From positions 186,001 through 250,000 of the forward strand of contig NZ_JACHLI010000003.1 of assembly GCF_014204515.1 (NCBI RefSeq): DNA of 64,000 bases. Direction: 5' to 3'. Both the position numbers and the translations under genes were made by a program. This stretch comes from Pseudomonas nitroreducens (GTDB taxonomy: Bacteria; Pseudomonadota; Gammaproteobacteria; Pseudomonadales; Pseudomonadaceae). Below are positions 52,585 through 61,153 of this stretch, piece by piece; the first letter of the stretch is position 1, and each line of letters starts with the position of its first letter. The notes under the pieces were generated by a model. That model was given only the letters and a program-made list of their open reading frames with translations. It did not search any database and was not told where the DNA came from.

Positions 52585-53055
52585 TCAGGCAGGTTCGCCG
52601 AGCCGTTCGGGCATCGGGAAGGGTCGGGCGAAGGTGAAGACCTCCGGCGACGGGCCGTCCAGCCGCAGACGCTCCAGGCGTTCACGGGCCATGGCCACGT
52701 CCGGCAGTTCACCCGCCGGCAGCCACCACAGCGCCAGGCTCGGCGACGGCAGGCGCTCCATCCAGTCGCGCTTGCTGCGCAGCACCTGCAGGTGTTCGCC
52801 GGCGTAGACGTAGTCCTTGAGCGCCTCCACCGACTCCCACACCGACAGGTTGACGATGATCAGCGGGTCGTCGAAGACGCGGATGGAGGTGGCGTCGCCC
52901 TCCTCGGTCTGCAGGCGCCAGACGAAGCCGCGGCTGCGCTCGGCGAGGGCGTTGATGTGATCGAGCTGGTCGACGAACCCCTTCATCAGCGGGTGATCCA
53001 GCGGGGCACGGGCCTTGGCGATATTGACCTGGGCGAGGTGGTAATTCACGGACAT
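52585..53055 (-). CDS. DUF3291-family protein (monooxygenase-like fold)
   Basis: 156 residues. Starts MSVNYHLAQVNIAKARAPLD, as in DUF3291 proteins, which share the ferredoxin-like dimeric alpha/beta barrel of antibiotic-biosynthesis monooxygenases; FVWRLQTEEGDATSIRVFDD and LIIVNLSVWESVEAL are typical. No function is established. AAGGAAG lies just before the ATG at 53055. Confidence 0.82.
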   Translation of the reverse strand: MSVNYHLAQVNIAKARAPLDHPLMKGFVDQLDHINALAERSRGFVWRLQTEEGDATSIRVFDDPLIIVNLSVWESVEALKDYVYAGEHLQVLRSKRDWMERLPSPSLALWWLPAGELPDVAMARERLERLRLDGPSPEVFTFARPFPMPERLGEPA

Positions 53056-53125
53056 GGGCTTCCTTGTCATGTTTCTTCTCTTATGAAAGCGGGCGGCACG
53101 GCGAGGGTCCGCGCCGCCCGGCGGC

Positions 53126-53359
53126 TCAACGGCGGATAAGGTCCGCCCAGAACGGGCGCTCGACTTCCTGCTGGATATCCGCGCGGCTCAGGCCGATATC
53201 CTTGAGCGCCTCGTCGCTCATGGTCGCCAGCTCACGGCGCTGGCGGGCCAGTTCGTGCCAGTGCATGACATGTTGCAGGGCACGCTTCCACAGCGGTTCG
53301 CCGTGGACTTTGTGGACATGGTAGGACGCTGCTACGAAACCGAATTGACCTTTCATCAT
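53126..53359 (-). CDS. DUF1127-domain small protein
   Basis: 77 residues. The C-terminal half has the DUF1127 pattern with ELATMSDEALKDIGLSRADI, typically preceded by an aromatic/Arg-rich helix (MHWHELARQRREL). Some DUF1127 proteins act in phosphate or RNA-related regulation in alphaproteobacteria, but here the role is unknown. GGGAGGGAAG precedes the ATG. It is divergent from the LysR gene, which may regulate it. Confidence 0.82.
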   Translation of the reverse strand: MMKGQFGFVAASYHVHKVHGEPLWKRALQHVMHWHELARQRRELATMSDEALKDIGLSRADIQQEVERPFWADLIRR

Positions 53360-53453
53360 GCTTCCCTCCCTGTGGGGTTGGAACCAGTCTCTCGCCAGCG
53401 CTAAGATCAATCCAACGAATCATTCTTATGCGACCCATCTCGGAGATTGATGA

Positions 53454-54305
53454 ATGAGCAGCTTCCCCAGCATCGACAGCGAACTGCTGCGCACCTTCGT
53501 CGCCATCGCCGACCACGGCGGCTTCACCCGCGCCGCCGAGATGGTCAACCGCACCCAGTCGGCGGTGAGCATGCAGATGAAACGCCTGGAAGAAGACGTG
53601 CTCGAGCGCAGCCTGTTCGAGCGCGACGGCCGCCAGGTACGCCTGACGCCCGAAGGGCAGATCCTGCTGGGCTATGCGCGGCGCATCCTGCGGCTGCAGG
53701 GCGAGGTGTTCAACACCTTCCGCCAGCCGCACATGGTCGGCTCGGTGAAGATCGGCACGCCGGACGACTACGTGATGCGCTTCCTGCCCAGCATCCTCTC
53801 GCGCTTCGCCGAGGCCTACCCGCTGGTGCAGGTGGAGGTGCATTGCGACTCCTCCGCGCAGCTGCTGATGCGCAACGACCTGGACCTGTCCATCGTCACC
53901 CGCGAGCCGGGCACCGAGATCGGCCAGTTGCTGCGCCAGGAAGACTTCGTCTGGATGGCCGCCGAGAGCTTCTGCCCGCAGGACCAGCGTCCGTTGCCGC
54001 TGGCGATGTTCAACACCGCCTGCTTCTGCCGCGCCTGGGCCTGCAATGCACTGGAGGCAATGGAAGTGGACTACCGCATCGCGTACAGCAGCCCGAGCCT
54101 GTCGGCGCTGTTCGCCGTGGCCAACGCCGGGCTGGCGGTGACCGCGCAACTGCGCAGCCTGCTCACCGGCAACCTGCGCATCCTCGGCGAGGAAGACGGC
54201 CTGCCGCTGCTGCCCAACGCCAGCATCGTGCTGCTGCGCGGGCAGAAGATGACGCCGGTGACCGACAAGCTGGCCGAATACATCGTCGAAGGCTTCCGCA
54301 CCTAG
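53454..54305 (+). CDS. LysR-family regulator (LrhA/HexA type)
   Basis: 283 residues. N-terminal helix-turn-helix (LLRTFVAIADHGGFTRAAEM and NRTQSAVSMQMKRLEEDV) followed by a periplasmic-binding-type effector domain. The QSAVSMQMKRLE recognition helix is typical of LrhA/HexA/PecT regulators of motility and virulence. GGAG lies before the ATG. It sits divergent from the DUF1127 gene; targets cannot be read from sequence. Confidence 0.9.
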   Translation: MSSFPSIDSELLRTFVAIADHGGFTRAAEMVNRTQSAVSMQMKRLEEDVLERSLFERDGRQVRLTPEGQILLGYARRILRLQGEVFNTFRQPHMVGSVKIGTPDDYVMRFLPSILSRFAEAYPLVQVEVHCDSSAQLLMRNDLDLSIVTREPGTEIGQLLRQEDFVWMAAESFCPQDQRPLPLAMFNTACFCRAWACNALEAMEVDYRIAYSSPSLSALFAVANAGLAVTAQLRSLLTGNLRILGEEDGLPLLPNASIVLLRGQKMTPVTDKLAEYIVEGFRT

Positions 54306-54311
54306 GCAGCC

Positions 54312-55058
54312 TCAGCGCACCGCCAGCAGAGCCGCGCAGACGATCAGGAAAGCGCTGAAAGCCATGCGCAGCTGGCGCTCGGGCAGCGCATGGGCCAGGC
54401 GCACGCCCCAGGAAATGCTCACCAGCCCGCCCAGCGCCAGGGCGCTGCCCATGCGCCAGTCCACATGGCCGTGCACCGCATAGGTCGCCAGCGCCACGCC
54501 CGTGCTGGGCGCCGCCAGGGCCAGCGCGAGGCCCTGGGCGATCACCTGGGTCAGGCCGAAGACCGAAGTCAGCACGGGCGTCGCCAAAACCCCGCCGCCC
54601 ACGCCGAACAGCCCGCCCAGCGAACCGGCTCCCAGCCCCAGCACGCCCATCCACGGCAGACCGTAACGCGGCGTGCTGCCGCCCTGAGGCATCCGCTGAA
54701 ACAGGCGTACCAGCAGGTAGAGCGCCAGCAGCACCAGGAAGACCACGAAAGCCGTGCGCATGCTGCGCGCATCCAGATTCACCGCGATGCTCGAAGCGAA
54801 GAAGGCGCAGACCAGGCCGGTGAAGGCGAGCACGCCAGCCTGGGCGAAATCGATGCGGTTGCGCTGGTGGTAACGCCAGATCGCCAGCAGCACGTTGGGC
54901 ACCACCATCACCAGCGCGGTGCCCTGGGCCAGTTGCTGGTCCAGGCCGAACAGCACGCCCAGCGCCGGAATCGCCAGCAGCCCGCCGCCGATGCCGAACA
55001 GCCCACCGAGGCTGCCAAGCACGACACCGAGCAGAAAGTCCACGAGCAGATCCCACAT
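54312..55058 (-). CDS. TauE/SafE-family membrane permease
   Basis: 248 residues with eight predicted membrane helices in two related halves: FLLGVVLGSLGGLFGIGGGL and LGAGSLGGLFGVGGGVLATP are the repeated signature. The family exports sulfite, sulfoacetate or related organosulfur anions. The ATG at 55058 has GGAGG upstream; an in-frame ATG at 55070 lies before it and would give four more residues. It is divergent from a LysR gene, which probably regulates it. Confidence 0.9.
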   Translation of the reverse strand: MWDLLVDFLLGVVLGSLGGLFGIGGGLLAIPALGVLFGLDQQLAQGTALVMVVPNVLLAIWRYHQRNRIDFAQAGVLAFTGLVCAFFASSIAVNLDARSMRTAFVVFLVLLALYLLVRLFQRMPQGGSTPRYGLPWMGVLGLGAGSLGGLFGVGGGVLATPVLTSVFGLTQVIAQGLALALAAPSTGVALATYAVHGHVDWRMGSALALGGLVSISWGVRLAHALPERQLRMAFSAFLIVCAALLAVR

Positions 55059-55162
55059 ACGCACCTCCACAACGAAGCGCCCATGCTAGAAAACCGTGGC
55101 TGGATGGGAAACGCAAAGCGCAGCACAATGGCTATGCTATTTACGCAAAGCCAACGCAGATC

Positions 55163-56119
55163 ATGACCCCTTCCAGCCTCGAAGACCCGCTCGACCTGTT
55201 CCTCGACGTCCTCGACCACGGCAGCTTCTCCGCTGCGGCCCGCCTGCGTCAGCTCACGCCCTCCGCCGTGGCGCGGCGCATGGATGCATTGGAGCAGAGC
55301 CTGGGCTCGACCCTGCTGGTACGCAGTACCCACAACGTGCGCGCCACCCCGGCGGGCCTGGCCTTTGCCGAGCGGGCCCGGCGGATCGTTGGTGAACTGC
55401 GCCAGGCGCGGGCCGAAGCGGTGTCCCTGAGCACGGCGCCGGAAGGCCTGATCCGCATCGACGCCCCCGTGCCCTTCGGCCGTCGCCATCTCGCTCCGGC
55501 GCTGGCGGATTTCCTCACCGCCAATCCGGGTCTCGACGTGCAACTGCGGCTGATCGACAGCTTCACCGACACCCGCGGGGAAAACCTCGGCCAGGTCGAT
55601 CTGGTGCTGCGCATCGGCACCCTGCCCGATAGCCGCCTGGTGGCCACCCGCCTGGCGCCGATGCGGCGGGTCGTCTGCGCCAGTCCGACCTACCTGCAGC
55701 AGCACGGCAAACCCGCCTCGCCGCTGGAGCTGCCCGAGCACATCGGCCTCGACTGGGAGGGCCTGGCGCCGCCGCTGGCGTGGCGCTTCCTGATCGACGG
55801 CAAGCTGCAGCACCTGCGACCACGCCGGTTGCGGATGACCGCCAACAACGCGGAAACCCTGGTGGAAGGCGCATTGCAAGGCATCGGACTGGCGCACCTG
55901 CCCACCTGGCTGTGCAGCGAATACCTGATCAGCGGCCAATTGCTGCCGCTGTTCTGCGAGAGCGGCCTGCCGGAGCCGGAGCCCGGGGTCATCCACGCCC
56001 TGCGCCTGGAACGCGGCACGCATCCACGCAGCGAACGTTTGCTGGCCTTCCTGCAACAGCGCTTCGGCTTCCCGCCACCCTGGGATGCCGCCCTGGAACA
56101 AGCGCTGTTCAGGAATTAA
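55163..56119 (+). CDS. LysR-family transcriptional regulator
   Basis: 318 residues. HTH in LDVLDHGSFSAAARLRQLTP with SAVARRMDALEQSLG, then a substrate-binding domain with IRIDAPVPFGRRHLAPALADF. It belongs to the group often found divergent from a transporter or oxidoreductase. It faces the TauE-family gene across about 100 bases, so it likely controls that exporter. The effector is unknown. Confidence 0.9.
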   Translation: MTPSSLEDPLDLFLDVLDHGSFSAAARLRQLTPSAVARRMDALEQSLGSTLLVRSTHNVRATPAGLAFAERARRIVGELRQARAEAVSLSTAPEGLIRIDAPVPFGRRHLAPALADFLTANPGLDVQLRLIDSFTDTRGENLGQVDLVLRIGTLPDSRLVATRLAPMRRVVCASPTYLQQHGKPASPLELPEHIGLDWEGLAPPLAWRFLIDGKLQHLRPRRLRMTANNAETLVEGALQGIGLAHLPTWLCSEYLISGQLLPLFCESGLPEPEPGVIHALRLERGTHPRSERLLAFLQQRFGFPPPWDAALEQALFRN

Positions 56120-56124
56120 CCATC

Positions 56125-56141
56125 GCGCTAAATTAATGCGC
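56125..56141. promoter_or_regulatory. Candidate OhrR operator upstream of ohrR
   Basis: GCGCTAAATTAATGCGC is a near palindrome in the short gap before ohrR. OhrR and related MarR proteins bind AT-rich palindromes. In the ohr promoter region (about 56680-56720) an AT-rich stretch ACTAAATTAAATCGAAC may be a second site. Confidence 0.4.
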
Positions 56142-56178
56142 AATCAGCTCTTCGCTGCCCTCACTCCCGGAGACCGCC

Positions 56179-56628
56179 ATGGCCAAGCCAGACGCGCCCT
56201 GCGAAGCCCTCAAGCTGGATAACCAGCTGTGCTTCGCCCTCTACTCCACCTCCCTGCAGATGACCAAGGTCTACAAACCGCTGCTGCAGGAGCTGGGGCT
56301 CACCTACCCGCAGTACATCGCCATGCTGGTGCTGTGGGAAGAAGACGGCATCACCGTGGGCGAGATCAGCTCGCGCATGCTCACCGACCCCGGCTCGCTG
56401 ACTCCCCTGCTCAAGCGCCTGGAAGCCGAGGGCCTGATCACCCGCACCCGCAGCCAGGCCGACGAGCGCGTCGTGCAGCTGCGCCTGACAGACAAGGGCC
56501 GCGAGCTGCGCCGACAGGCGGAAAGCATTCCGGCCTGCATCCTGGCCACCAGCGGTCTAACGTTGGACAGTCTGCAGCGCCTCCAGGGGGAGCTGGTGGA
56601 CCTGCGCGAGCACCTGCAAGCCCCGTAA
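56179..56628 (+). CDS. ohrR: Organic hydroperoxide regulator OhrR (MarR family)
   Basis: 149 residues. The sensing Cys is in LKLDNQLCFALYSTSLQM, close to residue 20; HTH signature ELGLTYPQYIAMLVLWEEDG with MLTDPGSLTPLLKRLEAEGL. Oxidation of this Cys by organic hydroperoxide relieves repression of ohr. It is paralogous to OspR at 34458. A candidate operator with arms GCGC around TAAATTAAT lies about 40 bases upstream. ohr follows after 172 bases. Confidence 0.92.
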   Translation: MAKPDAPCEALKLDNQLCFALYSTSLQMTKVYKPLLQELGLTYPQYIAMLVLWEEDGITVGEISSRMLTDPGSLTPLLKRLEAEGLITRTRSQADERVVQLRLTDKGRELRRQAESIPACILATSGLTLDSLQRLQGELVDLREHLQAP

Positions 56629-56800
56629 TCCGGGGCTTATGCCAACACGACAGGTTCTTTAGACAGAAATCTTCCAATAATTATCTTGCGAACTAAATTA
56701 AATCGAACTAACTTTCATCTCACGAACTGCTTAGCGCACAAGATATTAAGCAGCCAAACGCTTACCGACAGACACCGCCACTCGATATTGGAGAACCGCC

Positions 56801-57229
56801 ATGCAAACCATCAAAGCCCTCTACACCGCCACCGCTACCGCCACCGGAGGCCGTGATGGCCGCGCCATCTCCTCCGACGGCATCCTCGATGTGAAACTGA
56901 GCACCCCGCGCGAACTGGGCGGTGCGGGCGGCGAGGCCACCAACCCGGAACAACTGTTCGCCGCCGGCTACTCGGCCTGCTTCATCGGTGCCATCAAGTT
57001 CGTCGCCAGCCAGAGCAAGAAGCAGATTCCGGCGGACGCCTCGATCACCGGCAAGGTCGGCATCGGCCAGATCCCCGGCGGCTTCGGCCTGGAAGTGGAA
57101 CTGAACATCAACCTGCCGGGCCTGGACCAGGCCGAAGCCGAGGAGCTGGTCGCCAAGGCCCACCAGGTCTGCCCCTACTCCAACGCCACCCGCGGCAATA
57201 TCGAGGTGCGCCTGAACGTCAGCGTCTGA
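56801..57229 (+). CDS. ohr: Organic hydroperoxide resistance protein Ohr
   Basis: 142 residues. Thiol peroxidase with both reactive cysteines: one in AAGYSACFIGAIKF and one in QVCPYSNATRGNI. RDGRAISSDGILDVKLSTPR is the usual N-terminal signature. It reduces lipid and organic hydroperoxides, using lipoylated proteins. GGAGAAC precedes the ATG. Controlled by OhrR next door. Confidence 0.96.
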   Translation: MQTIKALYTATATATGGRDGRAISSDGILDVKLSTPRELGGAGGEATNPEQLFAAGYSACFIGAIKFVASQSKKQIPADASITGKVGIGQIPGGFGLEVELNINLPGLDQAEAEELVAKAHQVCPYSNATRGNIEVRLNVSV

Positions 57230-57259
57230 GGCGCTGAGTGCCCGAACGGCAGAAACGAA

Positions 57260-57286
57260 AAAGCCCGGCATCAGCCGGGCTTTTTT
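57260..57286. terminator. Bidirectional terminator between ohr and efp
   Basis: Stem AAAGCCCGGC/GCCGGGCTTT with a short loop and flanking A/T runs, between convergent genes. Confidence 0.88.
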
Positions 57287-57302
57287 CTGTCGCGGGTCAG
57301 GC

Positions 57303-57869
57303 TCAGGCCTTGACGCGGGACTTGTACTCGCCGGTGCGGGTATCGATCTCGATCGAGTCGCCGATTTCGCAGAAGGCGGAAACCTGGACTTCAGCACCGT
57401 TCTTCAGGCGAGCGGTCTTCATCACTTTACCGGAGGTGTCGCCACGGACAGACGGCTCGGTGTAGACGATTTCGCGAACGATGGTGGTCGGCAGTTCAAC
57501 GGAGATGACTTTCTCGTTGTAGAAGACCGCTTCGCAGACGTCGGTCATGCCGTCTTCGATGAAGGTCAGCACGCCTTCCAGGTCGCCCTTCTCGATCTCG
57601 TACTGGTTGAACTCGGTGTCCATGAAGACATACAGCGGGTCCGCGAAGTAGGAGTAGGTCACTTCCTTGCGATCGAGGATGATCGGCTCCAGCTTGTCGT
57701 CGGCCTTGAACACGGTCTCGGTGCCGGCGCCGGTCAGCAGGTTCTTCAGCTTCATCTTGACGACCGCAGAGTTACGGCCGGATTTGTTGAACTCGGCTTT
57801 CTGGATTACCCAGGGGGTGCCGTTGATGTTGGCAACCTGGCCAGCGCGGAACTCTTGTGCGGTTTTCAT
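57303..57869 (-). CDS. efp: Elongation factor P, arginine-rhamnosylated type
   Basis: 188 residues, three-domain EF-P. It relieves ribosome stalling at polyproline. The loop near residue 32 reads NKSGRNSAVV, with arginine at position 32, the residue that EarP rhamnosylates; lysine-type EF-P has Lys there. The earP gene lies immediately upstream on the same strand, with 42 bases between, so they form an operon. Normal length; ATG at 57869. Confidence 0.97.
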   Translation of the reverse strand: MKTAQEFRAGQVANINGTPWVIQKAEFNKSGRNSAVVKMKLKNLLTGAGTETVFKADDKLEPIILDRKEVTYSYFADPLYVFMDTEFNQYEIEKGDLEGVLTFIEDGMTDVCEAVFYNEKVISVELPTTIVREIVYTEPSVRGDTSGKVMKTARLKNGAEVQVSAFCEIGDSIEIDTRTGEYKSRVKA

Positions 57870-57911
57870 ACGATTATCCGATTGGATTGGAGACAAAAAT
57901 CAGGGGCCATA

Positions 57912-59039
57912 TCATAGCCAATTTGTATAAAAACGCACCAGCCCCGCGGCAAGATCGGTTTGTTCGCTCAGGCGCCGCTGCCAATTGCCAATCCACGCGG
58001 CCCACTCCGGCAACCGGCTTTCCAGTCGCTGCCAGGCTTGGCCCGCGTCCCCCCGGCCGTTCCAGGCCATCCAGAATGCCAGCAGATCCCCCCGCAGCGA
58101 TTCGTTCATCCCCTCACTGAACAGACCCAGGAAAGCCTCCAGCTTCTCCAGGTGGACCTCCTCGTCCTGCTGATAGATGTGCCAGACGAAAGGCCGCCCC
58201 GCCCATTGCGCCCGCACGAAGGAATCCTCGCCGCGTACCGCATTGAAGTCGCAACTCCAGAGCAGCAGGTCGTAGTCCTCCTGTCGCACGAACGGCAGCA
58301 CCTGCAAACGCAGGGCATCCTTCTGGTAGGGCTGCCCTGCCTCCAGCGCCTGTCCCGCCCAATGCTCGACATCGGCCAGCACCCTGCCTTCCGGCACCAG
58401 CAACAGAGTGGCGGTGCTGCTTGCGCAGAGCGCATCCAGCCAGTTGCCCAGCGCGGCATTCTCATAAGCGAACAGGGAGATGCGGCGCTCATGAGGCTGC
58501 GGGTATACCCCCAGGCTTTCCAGGAACCCAAGGCTGGCGGCCGGATCGGCCTGGAAGGCATCGCGCCGGGCCAGCAGATCGCCCTCGCGCAGCAGGCCGC
58601 CCGTGGCGGCGGTGAAGCCGGGGAAATAGAAGTATTTCTGCAGACCGCCGGCCTGCAGCGACGGCAGGGCGTGGCAGGACTCCACCCAGCTCTCGGCGCT
58701 GAGGTACTCCAGGTTCAACCACAGGGAAGGCTTCGGCCTCTGACTCATCGCCTCTATATAGACAGGCGGCATCTCGCAGGCGAAGGCTTCGATCACCACA
58801 TCCGCCGCCTCGGTGTGCTGCCAGGGCTTCGGCCACAGGCGGACTTCCACGCCGGCTTGCTGCTGCGACGTCACCGCGCCATTGGCCGAGGGGCAGATGC
58901 GCACGAACGCGGCAAGGTCGTCGACCCACAGGCGCACCGGTTGCCGATGCTCGCCCGCCAGCTGGCGAGCCAGCCGCCAGGTGACGCCGATATCCCCATA
59001 GTTGTCGACTACGCTGCAGAAGATGTCCCAGCTGGCCAT
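57912..59039 (-). CDS. earP: EF-P arginine rhamnosyltransferase EarP
   Basis: 375 residues. GT-B glycosyltransferase that moves rhamnose from dTDP-rhamnose to Arg32 of EF-P. The N-terminal signature WDIFCSVVDNYGDIGVTWRL (with the catalytic Asp in DNYGDIG) and the C-terminal RGEDSFVRAQWAGRPFVWHI with YQQDE are diagnostic. It precedes efp in the same operon. The start at 59039 (MASWDIFC) agrees with the family. Confidence 0.96.
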   Translation of the reverse strand: MASWDIFCSVVDNYGDIGVTWRLARQLAGEHRQPVRLWVDDLAAFVRICPSANGAVTSQQQAGVEVRLWPKPWQHTEAADVVIEAFACEMPPVYIEAMSQRPKPSLWLNLEYLSAESWVESCHALPSLQAGGLQKYFYFPGFTAATGGLLREGDLLARRDAFQADPAASLGFLESLGVYPQPHERRISLFAYENAALGNWLDALCASSTATLLLVPEGRVLADVEHWAGQALEAGQPYQKDALRLQVLPFVRQEDYDLLLWSCDFNAVRGEDSFVRAQWAGRPFVWHIYQQDEEVHLEKLEAFLGLFSEGMNESLRGDLLAFWMAWNGRGDAGQAWQRLESRLPEWAAWIGNWQRRLSEQTDLAAGLVRFYTNWL

Positions 59040-59146
59040 GCGCTTCCCTATCTAGCAGAGCGTGTCTCAGAAGGCGCCAGTCTACCTGCGACCGACGCAT
59101 CATCCTTAAGCCGATGAATCCGTTGGAAAAAATTTTCAAAAAAGAT

Positions 59147-59175
59147 TTGCCAAGGAGGAAACCTTTGAGTAAAGT
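59147..59175 (+). promoter_or_regulatory. Sigma-70 promoter of tRNA-Ser
   Basis: TTGCCA is followed after exactly 17 bases by TAAAGT, 36 bases before the tRNA. An AT-rich stretch (59125-59146) upstream resembles an UP element, and the GCGCGCC after the -10 box a stringent discriminator. Confidence 0.75.
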
Positions 59176-59211
59176 GCGCGCCTCGACAGACACAGCGCTG
59201 TCGAGAAATCT

Positions 59212-59301
59212 GGTGAGGTGTCCGAGCGGTTGAAGGAGCACGCCTGGAAAGTGTGTATACGAGAAATCGTATCGAGGGTTCGAATCCCTCCCTCACCGCC
59301 A
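59212..59301 (+). tRNA. tRNA-Ser(GGA)
   Basis: 90 bases including CCA. Acceptor GGTGAGG/CCTCACC, anticodon loop CTGGAAA (GGA), a long variable arm (ATACGAGAAATCGTAT) typical of serine tRNA and a normal T arm GGTTCGAATCC. Confidence 0.98.
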
Positions 59302-59309
59302 GATTCATG

Positions 59310-59345
59310 AAAAAGCCCGGCTAAGCAATTAGCCGGGCTTTTTCG
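59310..59345 (+). terminator. Terminator of tRNA-Ser
   Basis: Stem AAAAAGCCCGGCTAA/TTAGCCGGGCTTTTT around GCAA, eight bases after the tRNA 3' end. Confidence 0.9.
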
Positions 59346-59617
59346 TTTTCTGCGTTCACACTTTCTTCACCTGTTGCGACCTTCTTGCAAGTTGCCAGTT
59401 GGACAAATGCACAATGGCGATTAAACAGTTGTTCGATCATTGACGACAGTCATCTGACAGCTTGGTTCCGAAGCCTGTAATACGCCGCAGGTTCCGTCTG
59501 ACACCCGCAGGCCACACAGCTTTGCCAGATTGGACAGTTTTTGCCCAAATCGGCCTCGGACAACTGCTAAGAGTGGCACTAACATGAAAAAAAAGTGCCG
59601 TACTTGCGCTTGGTCAG

Positions 59618-59645
59618 TTTACTTACTACAAGTAATGGGTACTAT
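59618..59645 (+). promoter_or_regulatory. Candidate sigma-70 promoter of oprI
   Basis: TTTACT and TACTAT are spaced by 16 bases, about 70 bases before the oprI ATG, in an AT-rich region. oprI is very highly expressed in Pseudomonas. Other pairs nearby (TTGGTC with TAATGG) are also possible, so the exact promoter is uncertain. Confidence 0.35.
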
Positions 59646-59714
59646 GTAGTCCGGCTAATTTCCCAGTGATGGGAGATTGCTTTTAATGGAAATGTCCACC
59701 TTAAGGGGAACACG

Positions 59715-59966
59715 ATGAACAACGTTCTGAAATTCTCTGCTCTGGCTCTGGCTGCTGTTCTGGCCACCGGTTGCAGCAGCCACTCGAAAGAAACCGAAGC
59801 ACGTCTGACCGCTACTGAAGACGCCGCTGCCCGCGCTCAAGCCCGTGCCGATGAAGCCTATCGCAAGGCTGACGAAGCTCTGGCCGCCGCTCAGAAAGCC
59901 CAGCAGACCGCTGACGAGGCTAACGAGCGCGCCCTGCGTATGCTGGACAAAGCCAGCCGCAAGTAA
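59715..59966 (+). CDS. oprI: Major outer-membrane lipoprotein OprI
   Basis: 83 residues. Lipobox LATGCSS (Cys20) and a heptad-repeat helix (ARAQARADEAYRKADEALAA) end in KASRK, the C-terminal lysine type that links Lpp to peptidoglycan. The sequence agrees with P. aeruginosa OprI nearly everywhere that I remember, which is good evidence for the genus and group. AAGGGGAA precedes the ATG. Codon use is strongly biased (GCT, CTG), as in highly expressed genes. Confidence 0.98.
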   Translation: MNNVLKFSALALAAVLATGCSSHSKETEARLTATEDAAARAQARADEAYRKADEALAAAQKAQQTADEANERALRMLDKASRK

Positions 59967-59989
59967 TAGATCTTCGGATCTGTTCAAAA

Positions 59990-60016
59990 AGCCGACCCTT
60001 CGGGGTCGGTTTTTTT
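59990..60016 (+). terminator. Terminator of oprI
   Basis: Stem GCCGACCC/GGGTCGGT with TTCG loop, followed by seven T. Confidence 0.92.
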
Positions 60017-60042
60017 ATGCCCGCAGGAAAGCCGCGGGCAAG

Positions 60043-60079
60043 AAAAAGCCCGCTCGACCGGTGACGGTCGGCGGGCTTT
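60043..60079 (-). terminator. Terminator of the L,D-transpeptidase gene
   Basis: On the minus strand: GAAAGCCCGCCGACCGTCAC with the complementary arm CGGTCGAGCGGGCTTTTTC, a long stem with one bulge followed by a T run. Confidence 0.75.
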
Positions 60080-60096
60080 CGCGTTGCGGCTACAGC

Positions 60097-61080
60097 TTAC
60101 TGCAGCGGCATGGCGTCCTGGTCGACGGTGGCCGCCACCGAACCGCCCTGGGGCACTTGCTGGGGCTGGGCGATGGCGACCGGCAGGCCGTCTTCGGCAG
60201 CCACCACTTCACGCACCACGTTCCAGTCCATCTGCATCTGGTTGGCGATGTCTTCGCGCTTGAGCAGGGCGTTGATCACGGCGGTGTGCTTGTCGACCAC
60301 CGACGGGTTGCCGTTGTCGTCGATCGGCGCGTGGGCCTCGAGGTAGATCTTGCCCTCGCTGCGGCCAAACTTGTAGGGCTCGTTGATGATGCGCACCTTG
60401 GTGCCCACCGGAATCATCGAGAACAGCTGGGTCACGTCCCAGTTGTACATGCGGAAGCAGCCGTGGCTGGTGCGGGTGCCGATGCCGAACTTCTTGTTCG
60501 AACCGTGGATCAGGTAGCCGTGGAAGCCCAGGCTCATCTTGTACGGACCCAGCGGGTTGTCCGGACCCGGCGGCACCACGGAGGGCAGCGGGTCGCCGTC
60601 GGCGGCGTGCTCGGCGCGGATCGACGCCGGCGGGTACCAGGCCGGGTCCTTGGTCTTGGCGATCACGCTGGTGCTGCCCACCGGCGAGCCCCAGCCTTCG
60701 CGACCGATACCCAGGGCGTAGGTGTAGACGACGTTCTTGTCCTTGGGGAAGTAGTACAGGCGGTACTCGGCGAGGTTGATCACCACGCCTTCGCGGGGGC
60801 CGGCCGGCAGGACGAAACGGGTCGGGATGATGACTTCGGTGCCCACGCCCGGCAGCCAGGCATCGACGCCCGGGTTGGCAGCGATCATCTCGGAGTAACC
60901 CAGGCCGTACTTCTCGCCCAGGTCGGCGAAGGTGTCTTCGTACTTGGCCTTGATCACCTGGACCTGGCCGACGATATCGTCGCCCGGCGCAGGCAGCGGC
61001 AATTCAATGGCGGAAACGGGGCCGGCCGAGAGCAGCGCGGCGAGGGACAGCGAGCAGGCGGCAATGACGCGCGACAACAT
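60097..61080 (-). CDS. Secreted L,D-transpeptidase (ErfK/YbiS/YcfS type)
   Basis: 327 residues. Signal peptide (MLSRVIAACSLSLAALLSAG), LysM-like segment (EDTFADLGEKYGLGYSEMIA, NPGVDAWLPG), then the YkuD catalytic domain with HGYLIHGSNKKFGIG and the active-site motif TSHGCFRMYNWD (catalytic Cys). Domain order LysM-YkuD is that of enzymes joining Lpp to peptidoglycan or forming 3-3 crosslinks. The Lpp-type substrate OprI is encoded next door, convergent, which fits such a role. ATG at 61080 has AAGGAT upstream. Confidence 0.92.
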   Translation of the reverse strand: MLSRVIAACSLSLAALLSAGPVSAIELPLPAPGDDIVGQVQVIKAKYEDTFADLGEKYGLGYSEMIAANPGVDAWLPGVGTEVIIPTRFVLPAGPREGVVINLAEYRLYYFPKDKNVVYTYALGIGREGWGSPVGSTSVIAKTKDPAWYPPASIRAEHAADGDPLPSVVPPGPDNPLGPYKMSLGFHGYLIHGSNKKFGIGTRTSHGCFRMYNWDVTQLFSMIPVGTKVRIINEPYKFGRSEGKIYLEAHAPIDDNGNPSVVDKHTAVINALLKREDIANQMQMDWNVVREVVAAEDGLPVAIAQPQQVPQGGSVAATVDQDAMPLQ

Positions 61081-61153
61081 CCGGAGATCCTTGACGAGGG
61101 CAATGGGCAAAGGGTGAACAGTTTACCATTGCCAATCCCGTCACTGGGAGATA

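Noticed and set aside
59212..59301. TGTATAC palindrome within the tRNA-Ser gene as a GntR operator
   Set aside because: It is part of the anticodon stem and variable arm of the tRNA, explained by tRNA structure.
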